A stretch of 50,940 bases of DNA, taken from Chitinophagaceae bacterium (lineage in GTDB: Bacteria > Bacteroidota > Bacteroidia > Chitinophagales > Chitinophagaceae). This document shows, piece after piece, positions 42,341 through 50,925 of the stretch (positions are counted from its first letter, which is position 1; every line of letters starts with the position of its first letter). Where the stretch lies: the NCBI GenBank assembly GCA_021151685.1, contig JAGKWS010000017.1, forward strand, positions 1 through 50,940, written 5' to 3'. The notes under the pieces are model-generated. The model made no database searches, was not told the origin of the DNA, and saw nothing but the letters and a program-made list of their open reading frames with translations. Position numbers and translations under genes: made by a program.

Positions 42341-42928
42341 TTATATAACCGTGCTCAGACCCTTTATTACGCCTGCCAACCTGATGGCATCATAAATTCG
42401 GGGCTCAGTAGCACCTTGCTCCTTTACCGAATGCTCGTGCGATACCACACAACGCTCGCAACCATTTACAGCCGATACCACAAGGCTCATCAGCTCGAAT
42501 AGTGGCTTACCCATGGCCGGGTTCATCATCACGCTCATGCGCAGGCCGGCCGGAGTTTTATTGTAGTACTCGTTATCGTGCATGTAATGCCTGTATCGGT
42601 AAAAGATGTTGTTTACCCCCATTACAGATGCACAAGCATGTGTTTCAGCAATCTCATCAGCAGTAGCACCTTCGCGGGTAGCCATTGCCGTAAACGCCGA
42701 AATAAGCACATCATTCTTCTCATTCACCACCACAGACAGTGCCAGCAAGCTGGCTTCCTTCCGCGTCATATTGCTACTGTTCAGCACGCCGTTTACATTC
42801 AGCTTCAGGTCGCGCAGGTATCGGCTGTTCACCACAGCCATAGCACTTAGCGACTGGCTTACATGGCCTGCATCAATACCCAAATCTTGAAAGAAAGATT
42901 GAATAGTCTCATTAGTTGCTACACTCAT
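42341..42928 (-). CDS. ahpD: AhpD-like carboxymuconolactone decarboxylase family protein
   Basis: A 195-residue all-helical protein of the AhpD/CMD family. The redox motif Cys157-E-R-Cys160 followed by His164 (NGCERCVVSHEHSV) is the AhpD active site that, with a lipoamide-type adaptor, reduces peroxiredoxin AhpC. The N-terminal half is the degenerate CMD repeat. It is encoded 82 nt downstream of an AhpC peroxiredoxin on the same strand, with a terminator hairpin between them, so the pair likely works together in peroxide removal, with AhpD made at a lower level by read-through (inference). Ends 2 nt from a convergent gene. Confidence 0.93.
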   Translation of the reverse strand: MSVATNETIQSFFQDLGIDAGHVSQSLSAMAVVNSRYLRDLKLNVNGVLNSSNMTRKEASLLALSVVVNEKNDVLISAFTAMATREGATADEIAETHACASVMGVNNIFYRYRHYMHDNEYYNKTPAGLRMSVMMNPAMGKPLFELMSLVVSAVNGCERCVVSHEHSVKEQGATEPRIYDAIRLAGVIKGLSTVI

Positions 42929-42957
42929 ATAATCATTAATTTTTCACTTTGGTTCGC

Positions 42958-42994
42958 AAAAAAGCCTTCTACAGTGGTTGCACTGCAGAAGGCT
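42958..42994 (-). terminator. Terminator between ahpC and ahpD
   Basis: AGCCTTCTACAGTG (42963-42976) pairs with CACTGCAGAAGGCT (42981-42994): 14 bp with one mismatch and loop GTTG. On the minus strand a run of T follows (A-run at 42958-42963 on the plus strand). It probably ends most ahpC transcripts. Confidence 0.8.
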
Positions 42995-43010
42995 CTGTAA
43001 GTTTCAATTA

Positions 43011-43568
43011 TTAGCCTACTGCTGGCTCCAGCGTAGCTTCACCCTTTGTCCAGTTACATGGGCACAGCTCATCTGTTTGCAAGGCATCCAGCACACGCAA
43101 TACTTCCGTTACATTACGGCCCACGCTCAGGTCGTTAACGCTCACCCAACGCACAATACCTTCCGGGTCTATAATGTAAGTAGCACGATAAGCTACGCGC
43201 TCACCTTCCGACAATATACCCAACTCTTCTGCCAGCGACTTAGATGTATCTGCAATCATCGGGAAACGCAAATCGCGCAGATCCTTATGATTCAGTCTCC
43301 ATGCATGGTGTACATATTCACTGTCTGTTGATGCGCCCAGCAACACAGTATCGCGATCGGTAAAGTTGGTGTAGTTCTTATTGAACTCTGCTATTTCCGT
43401 AGGACACACAAACGTAAAATCTTTAGGCCACCAAAACATTACCGTCCAGCGTCCGTCCATGTCCTTGTTGCTAATGTCTTTAAATTCGCTGCCTTTTTCA
43501 AGACCCACAACTGCTTTCTTCTCAAATTCAGGAAATTTCATTCCTACCGTTACGAAACTGTTTGCCAT
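43011..43568 (-). CDS. ahpC: Peroxiredoxin (AhpC-like)
   Basis: 185 residues from the ATG at 43568 (the frame extends to 43604). Reduces hydrogen peroxide and alkyl peroxides. The peroxidatic Cys55 lies in FTFVCPTEIAEF, the conserved Trp and Arg region follows (YVHHAWRLNHKD), and the C-terminal resolving cysteines are in DELCPCNWTKG. The short C terminus is like AhpE/AhpC forms reduced by AhpD rather than AhpF, which fits the adjacent ahpD gene. A near-consensus -7 box (GATATTTG) lies about 23 nt upstream of the start. Function secure. Confidence 0.96.
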   Translation of the reverse strand: MANSFVTVGMKFPEFEKKAVVGLEKGSEFKDISNKDMDGRWTVMFWWPKDFTFVCPTEIAEFNKNYTNFTDRDTVLLGASTDSEYVHHAWRLNHKDLRDLRFPMIADTSKSLAEELGILSEGERVAYRATYIIDPEGIVRWVSVNDLSVGRNVTEVLRVLDALQTDELCPCNWTKGEATLEPAVG

Positions 43569-43746
43569 AATTTTTTCTAAAAATTTTGTGCAAATATCGC
43601 CCATTGGCCATCAACAATGGGTGATGGTGGTCATTGGCATTCACTATGAAAGAATAGGATAATTCAATCTGCCGCACACGGCAAACTACCAGCAGTATAT
43701 GGCTACTACAGAACACTACTGGTACTCAGGTAGTTATCTATTGCGC

Positions 43747-44040
43747 TCAGTTCAGCGATATGCCGGGCACACTGGCCATAGTATTGTGAAACAGTAACGG
43801 GTGGCACACTACATCGGTAAACATAGGGTACAGCGGAAACGCCAAAACAATGTTCATAGCCTCCTGCTCATCATTGGCTTGTATCACGCACCATATCATA
43901 TTACGAGCTTCCGATACAATGTAAGACACTATACGCCCCGACGAGAACATACGGTTCACATAGGCCCGGTGGCGGGGTATGAGAGACGCTATATCCGCAG
44001 TCATTTCCGGCAACTCCAACTGAAACATGAAACCGCTCAT
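43747..44040 (-). CDS. Small YCII/muconolactone-isomerase-like protein
   Basis: A 97-residue protein predicted to fold as a ferredoxin-like dimeric alpha/beta barrel: strand (FMFQLELPE), helix (ASLIPRHRAYVNRMFSSGR), strand (IVSYIVSEARNMIWCVIQAND), helix (EQEAMNIVLAFPLYPMF), strand (TDVVCHPLLFH). This is the pattern of muconolactone isomerase/YCII-like domains, several of which bind small aromatic or hydrophobic molecules. Function unknown. It has its own TATCTTTG promoter box. Confidence 0.65.
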   Translation of the reverse strand: MSGFMFQLELPEMTADIASLIPRHRAYVNRMFSSGRIVSYIVSEARNMIWCVIQANDEQEAMNIVLAFPLYPMFTDVVCHPLLFHNTMASVPGISLN

Positions 44041-44061
44041 AACGAAGTAGTTGAACAGCTA

Positions 44062-44069
44062 CAAAGATA
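44062..44069 (-). promoter_or_regulatory. -7 promoter element TATCTTTG
   Basis: Exact TAnnTTTG, 21 nt upstream of the ATG at 44040. Confidence 0.55.
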
Positions 44070-44197
44070 GAGCCTGATTGTATTTCTTTGTACTTCCTTG
44101 CACTTAAACTTCTATCTATCAAGTCTGCAGATTATACCACACAGAAAGCAGTATATATAGCCACACGGCAAAGTAAAAACGGCTGCACTATGCACCC

Positions 44198-44231
44198 AAT
44201 AAAAAAGGACGCTTCAGCGTCCTTTTTTATT
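44198..44231 (-). terminator. Strong terminator of the T9SS type B propeller gene
   Basis: AATAAAAAAGGACGC (44198-44212), loop TTCA, GCGTCCTTTTTTATT (44217-44231): perfect 15-bp stem with A/T ends that overlap the stop codon at 44230-44232. Likely works in both directions. Confidence 0.85.
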
Positions 44232-46290
44232 ATCGTAACAGGGTTACATTCCCTTTCTTGTTTATTCGTTTTCCACTGGCACAGAAGCCATCTGCCTCCC
44301 ACACATATACCCCTTCTGTAGCAAGGGTACCGTTAAAGATACCATCCCATTTTTTTGTAGGGTCTGTGGTCTCAAATACTACCTGCCCAAAGCGGTTATA
44401 TATACGGAAGTAGTTGAGCTTACTCAGTGAGTTATTCAGCAAACCAAAGCGGTTACTACCAGGGTTGATACTGGTAGGGCAAAACGCATTGGGCACATTA
44501 AAGTCGCCACAGCTCACCCGCACCGTCATAGTATCCTTCGCCGCGCACTGGTAGCCATTCCCCTGCTCTGTAACTGTCAGTACATAGGTCATGTCTCCCG
44601 GAGGGTACACATATGGGTTCGCAATAGTACTATCACTCATAAACTGGTACGGCCCCCAATGATAGGTATATGCCCCTTCCGATGTGTATGGGCCGCCAAT
44701 TGTTGTTATAGCACCATCATTTATCCAGCGGTCTGGGCCAGCATCGGCATCTACCTTCACCACACGCACCCTAATGGCCGTATCTACTATACATCCAAAG
44801 GGGTAAAATAATCGATAGCGATATTCAGTACTATAGTTGGGCCATATACGCACCGAGTCTACAAAAATGTTTGTAGTATCCATATTGTGCCCCGCCCACC
44901 AGCGTATAGAGTCGGCCAGTGTAGATACTGCATACAACCTGAGTGTATCGCCCTGGCACAATGTAGTATCGTTGTTGCGATACAATGTTGGCGGAGGCAA
45001 AACTGTTATGTCTTTACAGTCGGTACGTTGTGTAGGCAAACCTTCATCTACCACAAAATACACATTGTATACCCCCGGAGCCGTGTACACATATGCCGGT
45101 GGGTCTACATCGGTAAACGATGGTATAGATGTGTTGCTGCAATTATTGAATGATATACGCGTAAGTGTACTGTCGCGGGCATTGGTAATGAACGCAGACA
45201 CCGTATCGTGGTCGCGCAGAAAACCCGAAATGGCTGCGGGAAAATTCATGCCACCTACTACACTGTAAGTAATACCCGAGTAGGCTCCCGTAGCACGGGG
45301 CATACGCACCTCTACAAGCTGGCTGGTAGTACTATCGGTAAGGTACAGATGATGGTAGTTACAATCGCTCACCAGCGACAGTGCCGAAGGCTTCAGAATA
45401 CGAAACAGGAAATCACCCAGATTGGTACCAACTGGTGTAGTGGTATTCAGGGTAGCACCAAGGTCTATGCGTGCCAGTGTGCTGTTGCCATAGTTCGAAA
45501 CAAACAGATGCCACGCACCATTGTCATAGGTAGCGGCCATATCCGATGGAAAGTTCAGCGCACCATCTGGATTGTTGTAATTGGTAGCCTGTGGTGTAAT
45601 AGATGGATTGAAAGAGAAATCAAGCTTTACCAAATTGCTCGAGCCATAGTTTACAAGGTAACCAATCCAGCGGCCTGTAGATGCTTCCTGAGATACAAAT
45701 ATGCCTTTCGGATGGTTCAGCAAATTACCAGTATTACCAAAGTTGGCCACATTAGGTTTGGGGTTACTCAGGTGGGCACCAAAGTCTACACGGGCCAGTT
45801 CCGATGTTGTTGCATCAAAACCACCCGCCACGTATATATGCCATTTTTTAGAAAATGTATCGCGCAGTATGTACAAACAGGTGGGGTTCTCTGGTATACC
45901 ACTATCCACGTTGCCAAAATTGGTTACAGATGGCACATTGCTCAAACTTTTACCAAAGTTCAGGCGCAGCAACTCTGTAGTCTTTGCGTTCACTACAAAG
46001 CCATAATAATTACCATCATCCTCCGCTATTTCCATACCTGCTGGTATGCTGAAGTTGAAATTGTCGCCCAAGTTGGTACCTGTAGGCGCATTGAACAGGT
46101 AACCAGAGCAAAAGCCCCAGTAGTACGATCTGGCGTTGAATACCTTACTGGACAGCTTCACGGGCTGGTTGGTACACACCGTATCTGGTGCGGTAAACAG
46201 GGTATCCTGCACATCCACCGTTGTCTGAGCCAGCAAAGCTGTGGTGTGCGCAACCAACAGCACCGCTAAAAAAAGCAAGCATTTCTTCAT
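44230..46290 (-). CDS. Secreted beta-propeller protein with T9SS type B sorting domain
   Basis: About 686 residues from the ATG at 46290, which starts a signal peptide (KKCLLFLAVLLVAHTTALLAQ). Residues about 60-390 contain roughly six repeats of about 50 residues, seen as LNFGKSLSNVPSVTNFGN, VDFGAHLSNPKPNVANFGN, LDFSFNPSITPQATNYNN and IDLGATLNTTTPVGTNLGD, each with a YVxGGF/LVNYGSSNL-like strand, indicating an NHL/beta-propeller-like fold. Two PKD/SprB-type modules (CQGDTLRLYA, TYHWGPYQFM) follow. The C terminus is the gliding-motility-associated sorting domain (VPNAFCPTSINPGSN, YFRIYNRFGQVVFETTD, KWDGIFNGTLATEGVYVWEA, KKGNVTLLR). Probable surface adhesin or matrix protein exported by T9SS. 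Confidence 0.88.
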   Translation of the reverse strand: MKKCLLFLAVLLVAHTTALLAQTTVDVQDTLFTAPDTVCTNQPVKLSSKVFNARSYYWGFCSGYLFNAPTGTNLGDNFNFSIPAGMEIAEDDGNYYGFVVNAKTTELLRLNFGKSLSNVPSVTNFGNVDSGIPENPTCLYILRDTFSKKWHIYVAGGFDATTSELARVDFGAHLSNPKPNVANFGNTGNLLNHPKGIFVSQEASTGRWIGYLVNYGSSNLVKLDFSFNPSITPQATNYNNPDGALNFPSDMAATYDNGAWHLFVSNYGNSTLARIDLGATLNTTTPVGTNLGDFLFRILKPSALSLVSDCNYHHLYLTDSTTSQLVEVRMPRATGAYSGITYSVVGGMNFPAAISGFLRDHDTVSAFITNARDSTLTRISFNNCSNTSIPSFTDVDPPAYVYTAPGVYNVYFVVDEGLPTQRTDCKDITVLPPPTLYRNNDTTLCQGDTLRLYAVSTLADSIRWWAGHNMDTTNIFVDSVRIWPNYSTEYRYRLFYPFGCIVDTAIRVRVVKVDADAGPDRWINDGAITTIGGPYTSEGAYTYHWGPYQFMSDSTIANPYVYPPGDMTYVLTVTEQGNGYQCAAKDTMTVRVSCGDFNVPNAFCPTSINPGSNRFGLLNNSLSKLNYFRIYNRFGQVVFETTDPTKKWDGIFNGTLATEGVYVWEADGFCASGKRINKKGNVTLLR

Positions 46291-46468
46291 AACCTCGATA
46301 TATACGCTATAAGTGACGCAACCAAAATACATTCTGTGAGTCTTTCTGTTTCCTGCAAAACAAAAAAAGTGGCACCTCCTGCTACTTTTTTTTACACTAC
46401 AAATCACCCCATTATTAAATGGTAGTGACCTGCCGGAAAGAAAATTTACTCTGCAATATGCCAGAACT

Positions 46469-46476
46469 TATTTTTG
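46469..46476 (+). promoter_or_regulatory. -7 promoter element TATTTTTG
   Basis: Exact TAnnTTTG, 90 nt upstream of the ATG at 46567 of the S46 peptidase gene; leader about 85 nt. Confidence 0.5.
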
Positions 46477-46566
46477 CAACGTGCCTAATATCCCGCTAAT
46501 ATATAGTTTTTGGCGGAAATCTTTGGCGCAAAGGTGTATATTTATTTCCGCAAATCAAAAACAAGC

Positions 46567-48741
46567 ATGACGAAAAAGTATTCTATTTGGGGTTTCAAAG
46601 AAGTGGTGTGTATCGTAGCCGCATGGCTGCCGTGGCAGGCGGGTCTCTATGCCAAAGAAGGTATGTGGTTACCCCCAACACTCAGCAAGCAAGAGCGCGA
46701 TATGAAAGCAGCCGGCTTGCAGATTGCAATAGACAAAATATATAACGAAAAAGGCACAGGTCTCAACAATGCCGTTGTACTGTTTGGCAAGGGTTGCACC
46801 GGCGAGGTTATATCGCCCAAGGGCCTTATTCTCACCAACCATCACTGCGGCTATGGCAGTGCGCAGGCCCTCAGCAGTACCGAGCACGACTATTTTGCCA
46901 ATGGCTACTGGGCCAAAAATCATACCGAAGAACTGCCCTGCAAAGGCCTTACTGTCACCTTCATTCGCCGCATAGAAAACGTTACCGACAAAATACTGAG
47001 CGGCGTAGACGACACCCTGCGCGACGCTGTAAGAGATAGTATTGTAAACAAACGTATTGCCGCTACCGAAAAAGAAATGGCAGCTGCTACCGGCTACGAA
47101 GTACTCATAAAGCCCTACTTCAAGGGCAACCAATATTGGGCTGCCATTTCCGAAACTTTCCGCGATATACGTTTTGTAGGCTTTCCGCCCAATGCCATTG
47201 GGGCATTTGGCGGCGACGAAGAAAACTGGATGTGGCCAAGGCATACCGGCGATTTCTCGCTGTTTCGCATCTATGCCGGGCCCAACAATAAACCTGCCGA
47301 CTACGCCGAGAGCAACAAACCATACGAGGCTCCCCAGTTCTTTACCCTCAATGCCGGTGGCATCAAAGAAGGCGATTTCACCATGGTATACGGCTTCCCC
47401 GGCACCACCAACGAATACATATCTTCATATGCCCTGCGGCAAGTAGTAGACATCAACGACCCTATAGCCATAGAGGCGCGTACCATACGCCTCAAAATGT
47501 GGAGCCAGGCTATGGATGCCGACCGCAACATATTTCTGAAATATACCGCCAAACGTGCTACTGTAGCCAACGGCTGGAAAAAATGGCAGGGCGAAGTGAA
47601 AGGCCTGCAAATGAACGATGTAACCGACAAGAAAAGCCAGTACGAAGAACAGTTCACGAAATGGGCCGATAAAAACACTACACTCCCCTATGCCCGCACG
47701 CTATTGCCACAAATGAAAATGAATACCACATCGGTAGAAAAAATATTGGCACAAGAACAATACATAAAGGAAGCCGTACTTGGGGTAGAACTGATACAAC
47801 AGGCGGCAATAGTAGAAAAACTGGCCACCGTACTGCGCGCCAATGTTTCTATTGAGGTAAAAAAAGATACCCTTGGCAAATTGATAAATGCACAAGAGTC
47901 TTTTTACAAAAACTATGATGCGGGCACCGACAAACGAGTGTTTGTAGCACTAATACCGTTGTGGCTGCGCCAATGCGGAGGAAGTATCCCGAGTGCAATC
48001 ATGCAAGTGTACCAAGCGCACAATACAAATGCATCGGCATGGGCCGAGGAAATCTATGACCAGTCAATACTTGTCTCGTTCGATAAACTGAAAAGCTGGG
48101 CAGCCTCTGGAGGAGATACCACAACCCTGCTGGCCGACCCCGCATGGCAACTATACGATGCCATAAACCGACACAGAAAAGGCAAAATTCAAAAAATAGT
48201 GACAGGTGCCACTACAGAAATGAAATATCTGGAACGCCTGTACATGAAAGCCCAAATGGTGTATGACACCAAAAAGGACTTCTACCCCGATGCAAACCTC
48301 ACACTCAGGGTAGCCTACGGAAAAGTAAAAGGCCTTGACCCCGATAGCGATGCCCCTTACTCCTTCCAAACAACGCTTGATGATGTAGTAAAACACCACA
48401 ACCCCGAGTCCGACATATTCAAAGTACCTGCCAAACTGCTGGAGCTGCACAAAGCCAAAGACTATGGCCGCTGGAGCGAAAACGGCACAGTACCCGTAGC
48501 CTTTGTTGCCGACAATCATACATCAGGTGGCAACTCGGGCAGTCCGGTACTCAACAGCAAGGGCGAGCTCATTGGCACCAACTTCGACCGTGCTTACGAA
48601 GGCACCATGAGCGACTACTACTTCGACCCCAACCGTTGCCGCAACATTTCGGTTGACATTCGCTATACGCTGTTTGTCATAGAGAAATTCGGCGGAGCCG
48701 GCTGGTTGCTCAATGAAATGAAGATAGAGACCCGCAAGTAG
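46567..48741 (+). CDS. S46 family dipeptidyl-peptidase, DPP11-like
   Basis: About 724 residues. A signal region (KEVVCIVAAWLPWQAGLYA) precedes EGMWLPPTL, the usual mature start of this family. The chymotrypsin-like fold is split by a helical cap. The catalytic His is in LTNHHCGYGS (His92/93) and the nucleophile is Ser657 in GGNSGSPVLNS; the Asp is in the first half (near GGDEENWMWPRHTGDF). Arg675, exactly 18 residues after the Ser (TNFDRAYEG), matches the Arg that gives P. gingivalis DPP11 its Asp/Glu (P1) specificity; DPP7 has Gly there. It is predicted to release acidic dipeptides from oligopeptides in the periplasm. The frame opens at 46510; the ATG at 46567 is chosen for the signal peptide. 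Confidence 0.93.
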   Translation: MTKKYSIWGFKEVVCIVAAWLPWQAGLYAKEGMWLPPTLSKQERDMKAAGLQIAIDKIYNEKGTGLNNAVVLFGKGCTGEVISPKGLILTNHHCGYGSAQALSSTEHDYFANGYWAKNHTEELPCKGLTVTFIRRIENVTDKILSGVDDTLRDAVRDSIVNKRIAATEKEMAAATGYEVLIKPYFKGNQYWAAISETFRDIRFVGFPPNAIGAFGGDEENWMWPRHTGDFSLFRIYAGPNNKPADYAESNKPYEAPQFFTLNAGGIKEGDFTMVYGFPGTTNEYISSYALRQVVDINDPIAIEARTIRLKMWSQAMDADRNIFLKYTAKRATVANGWKKWQGEVKGLQMNDVTDKKSQYEEQFTKWADKNTTLPYARTLLPQMKMNTTSVEKILAQEQYIKEAVLGVELIQQAAIVEKLATVLRANVSIEVKKDTLGKLINAQESFYKNYDAGTDKRVFVALIPLWLRQCGGSIPSAIMQVYQAHNTNASAWAEEIYDQSILVSFDKLKSWAASGGDTTTLLADPAWQLYDAINRHRKGKIQKIVTGATTEMKYLERLYMKAQMVYDTKKDFYPDANLTLRVAYGKVKGLDPDSDAPYSFQTTLDDVVKHHNPESDIFKVPAKLLELHKAKDYGRWSENGTVPVAFVADNHTSGGNSGSPVLNSKGELIGTNFDRAYEGTMSDYYFDPNRCRNISVDIRYTLFVIEKFGGAGWLLNEMKIETRK

Positions 48742-48770
48742 GCGTTCTCATCAGTAACTTTTTGGCACTT

Positions 48771-48989
48771 TCAATGCCGCTCCTCGCCTGTAGGGGCGGC
48801 ATTCATGTTATCGGGGGTCTCCTCTGCTATAGTTTCCCTTTCTACAGCGTTGATGATAAGGGACATTGATGCGGCAAACAAGAATAATACACCAACCATA
48901 GGTAAAAGGATTTCAAGGGTGAATGAATGCAATCTTGTATCTACATGGTGTACTGAAATAATCGTGCCAAATTCGACAACGTGCCTCAA
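48771..48989 (-). CDS. Possible small single-helix membrane protein
   Basis: A 72-codon frame with one hydrophobic segment (EILLPMVGVLFLFAASMSLIINA) and an acidic C terminus. No family, promoter or ribosome-binding site supports it, and its 3' end overlaps the hairpin after the S46 gene. It may be real or chance. Confidence 0.3.
   Translation of the reverse strand: MRHVVEFGTIISVHHVDTRLHSFTLEILLPMVGVLFLFAASMSLIINAVERETIAEETPDNMNAAPTGEERH
48773..48803 (+). terminator. Hairpin after the S46 peptidase gene
   Basis: AATGCCGCTCC (48773-48783) pairs with GGGGCGGCATT (48793-48803), 11 bp including one G-U. It lies 31 nt past the stop, without a T-run. Confidence 0.5.
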
Positions 48990-49082
48990 AATAGGTTAAC
49001 GGTTTATTAAAAATTGTTAGCCGTATGTGGAAACATTATCGTGGTATTCAATTGTTCTATTCGGCTACCACCCGTAATGGTG

Positions 49083-49090
49083 TACCTTTG
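49083..49090 (+). promoter_or_regulatory. -7 promoter element TACCTTTG for trxA
   Basis: Exact TAnnTTTG, 26 nt upstream of the ATG at 49117. Confidence 0.6.
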
Positions 49091-49116
49091 TCTTTCAATA
49101 TCATAAAACAATAACA

Positions 49117-49440
49117 ATGGCAGCAGTTTTCACTGATTCAAATTTTGAAGCAGAAGTATTAAAAGCAGACAAACTCTCAGTAATAGATTTTTGGGCTCCG
49201 TGGTGTGGTCCTTGCCTGGCACTGGGCCCAACAATTGATGAGTTGTCGAAAGAATATGATGGCAAAGTGAACGTAGGTAAAGTGAATGTGGATGAAAATC
49301 CTGTCATCAGTACCAACTACCGTATTACCAGCATACCATGCGTTCTTTTTATCAAGAACGGTCAGGTTGTTGATCGTCAGATGGGTCTGGCTCCAAAAGG
49401 TGTTTTCGATAAAAAAATACAGAAGCTCATAGGCGCATAA
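49117..49440 (+). CDS. trxA: Thioredoxin
   Basis: A 107-residue cytoplasmic thioredoxin that reduces protein disulfides with electrons from thioredoxin reductase. The active site WCGPC has Cys30 and Cys33, preceded by VIDFWAP; the cis-Pro is Pro74 in ITSIPCVLFIKNG. An extra Cys75 directly after the cis-Pro replaces the Thr usual at this place and points toward the active site. Length and fold are otherwise standard. Own TACCTTTG promoter and own terminator, so monocistronic. It may also support the peroxiredoxin encoded at 43 kb. Confidence 0.97.
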   Translation: MAAVFTDSNFEAEVLKADKLSVIDFWAPWCGPCLALGPTIDELSKEYDGKVNVGKVNVDENPVISTNYRITSIPCVLFIKNGQVVDRQMGLAPKGVFDKKIQKLIGA

Positions 49441-49472
49441 TCTTATTACCATCGGCCACTGGCCGCTACACA

Positions 49473-49510
49473 TAAAAGAGTTCCGGTTGTCACCAACTGG
49501 AACTCTTTTA
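49473..49510 (+). terminator. Strong terminator after trxA
   Basis: TAAAAGAGTTCCGGTTG (49473-49489), loop TCAC, CAACTGGAACTCTTTTA (49494-49510): 17 bp with one G-U, followed by TTTT. Classic intrinsic terminator. Confidence 0.9.
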
Positions 49511-49554
49511 TTTTCAGGCAGCCGGCAGCATAACGGGCTTTGCCGTTGTTTACC

Positions 49555-49562
49555 TAATTTTG
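49555..49562 (+). promoter_or_regulatory. -7 promoter element TAATTTTG for hflX
   Basis: Exact TAnnTTTG. It overlaps the TTG at 49560 that would extend the frame, so that codon cannot be the start; the GTG at 49581 is the first suitable one. Confidence 0.6.
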
Positions 49563-49580
49563 ATACTTTCATATACTACC

Positions 49581-50768
49581 GTGCTCGATAAAACCAATAG
49601 CATAAAACACCAGGAGCAAGCTGTGCTTGTGGGGTTGATATACAAAGAACAAACCGAAGTGCAGGTGAAAGAATACCTGACTGAACTGGCATTTCTGGCC
49701 GATACCGCCGGATGTGTTACCGTGAAAACCTTTGTGCAAAAACTACCACGCCCCGATAGCAAAACCTTTGTAGGCAAGGGCAAGCTGGAAGAAATACGCG
49801 AATATGCACAGGCCAAAGGGGCTACCCTCCTCATTTTCGACGATGAACTCACCGGCTCGCAGATAGGCAACATAACCGAAGCTACCGGCATACGTACCAT
49901 AGACCGTAGCGACCTGATACTGGACATCTTTGCCGCCCGTGCCCGCACAGCACAAGCAAGGGTACAGGTAGAGCTGGCCCAATACCAATATATACTACCC
50001 CGCCTGAAGGGTATGTGGAAACACCTGGAGCGGCAAGGGGGTGGTATAGGCAGCCGCGGCCCCGGCGAAACCGAAATAGAAACCGACCGCCGTATTGTAA
50101 AAGACAAAATAGCCCTGCTACGCAAACGCCTTGGCGAGATAGACAAACAGGCTACTACCCAGCGCAAGGAGCGCGGCACCTACATACGGGTTGCCTTTGT
50201 GGGCTATACCAACGTGGGCAAAAGCACACTCATGAACATACTGGCCAAGTCTGAGGTGTTTGCCGAAAACAAACTGTTTGCTACTCTCGATACCACTACC
50301 CGCAAGGTAGTGTACGAGCAAACACCATTCCTCCTCAGCGATACCGTTGGCTTCATCCGCAAGCTACCCCACCACCTTGTAGAAAGCTTCAAAAGTACGC
50401 TGGACGAAGTGCGCGAGGCCGATTGCCTGCTGCACGTGGTAGACATATCGCACCCCGGCTACGAAGACCAGATGGGCGTGGTGAACAAAACGCTGCAAGA
50501 GATAGGCGCATTCGACAAACCGATACTCACCATCTTCAACAAAATGGACCTTTACGAAGAAAACACCTTCGATAAGTGGCTGGAAGACAGTGTGAAACAA
50601 GAAATGCTCACCGACCTCGAAGCCCGCTGGCAGCAAGAAACTCACAACTCGGCCATATTCGTATCGGCCACTGCCCGCCGCAACATAGATGGCCTGCGCA
50701 ACACTATTCTAAGCCGTGTAAAAAAACTGTACGAAGAACGCTACCCGTATCTGACGCAGTTTTATTAG
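49581..50768 (+). CDS. hflX: Ribosome-associated GTPase HflX
   Basis: About 395 residues from a GTG at 49581. HflX binds 50S or 70S ribosomes and splits stalled or hibernating ribosomes under stress. The N-terminal HflX domain has GCVTVKTFVQKLPRPD, TFVGKGKLEEI and LILDIFAARARTAQARVQVELAQ, then the Gly-rich GGGIGSRGPGETEIE linker and a coiled segment. The G domain has G1 GYTNVGKST, G2 region ATLDTTTR, G3 DTVGFI, G4 NKMD and G5 VSA. All GTP-binding motifs are intact. The start was chosen because the promoter box overlaps the only upstream alternative. Confidence 0.96.
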   Translation: MLDKTNSIKHQEQAVLVGLIYKEQTEVQVKEYLTELAFLADTAGCVTVKTFVQKLPRPDSKTFVGKGKLEEIREYAQAKGATLLIFDDELTGSQIGNITEATGIRTIDRSDLILDIFAARARTAQARVQVELAQYQYILPRLKGMWKHLERQGGGIGSRGPGETEIETDRRIVKDKIALLRKRLGEIDKQATTQRKERGTYIRVAFVGYTNVGKSTLMNILAKSEVFAENKLFATLDTTTRKVVYEQTPFLLSDTVGFIRKLPHHLVESFKSTLDEVREADCLLHVVDISHPGYEDQMGVVNKTLQEIGAFDKPILTIFNKMDLYEENTFDKWLEDSVKQEMLTDLEARWQQETHNSAIFVSATARRNIDGLRNTILSRVKKLYEERYPYLTQFY

Positions 50769-50904
50769 CATCATTTATATTGCTAATAATGCATAAAAGT
50801 AGACACTCAATATGGCAAACAAGCAACTTCAAAGATGCCATTTTGTTGAGTCAATGGCAATATCAACATCAAGCAATGGTCTTCAAACACCTACAAATAT
50901 TATA

Positions 50905-50912
50905 TATTTTTG
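50905..50912 (+). promoter_or_regulatory. -7 promoter element TATTTTTG
   Basis: Exact TAnnTTTG, 13 nt before an ATG at 50926, suggesting a gene that runs off the right edge. Confidence 0.45.
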
Positions 50913-50925
50913 AATAAACAATTTC

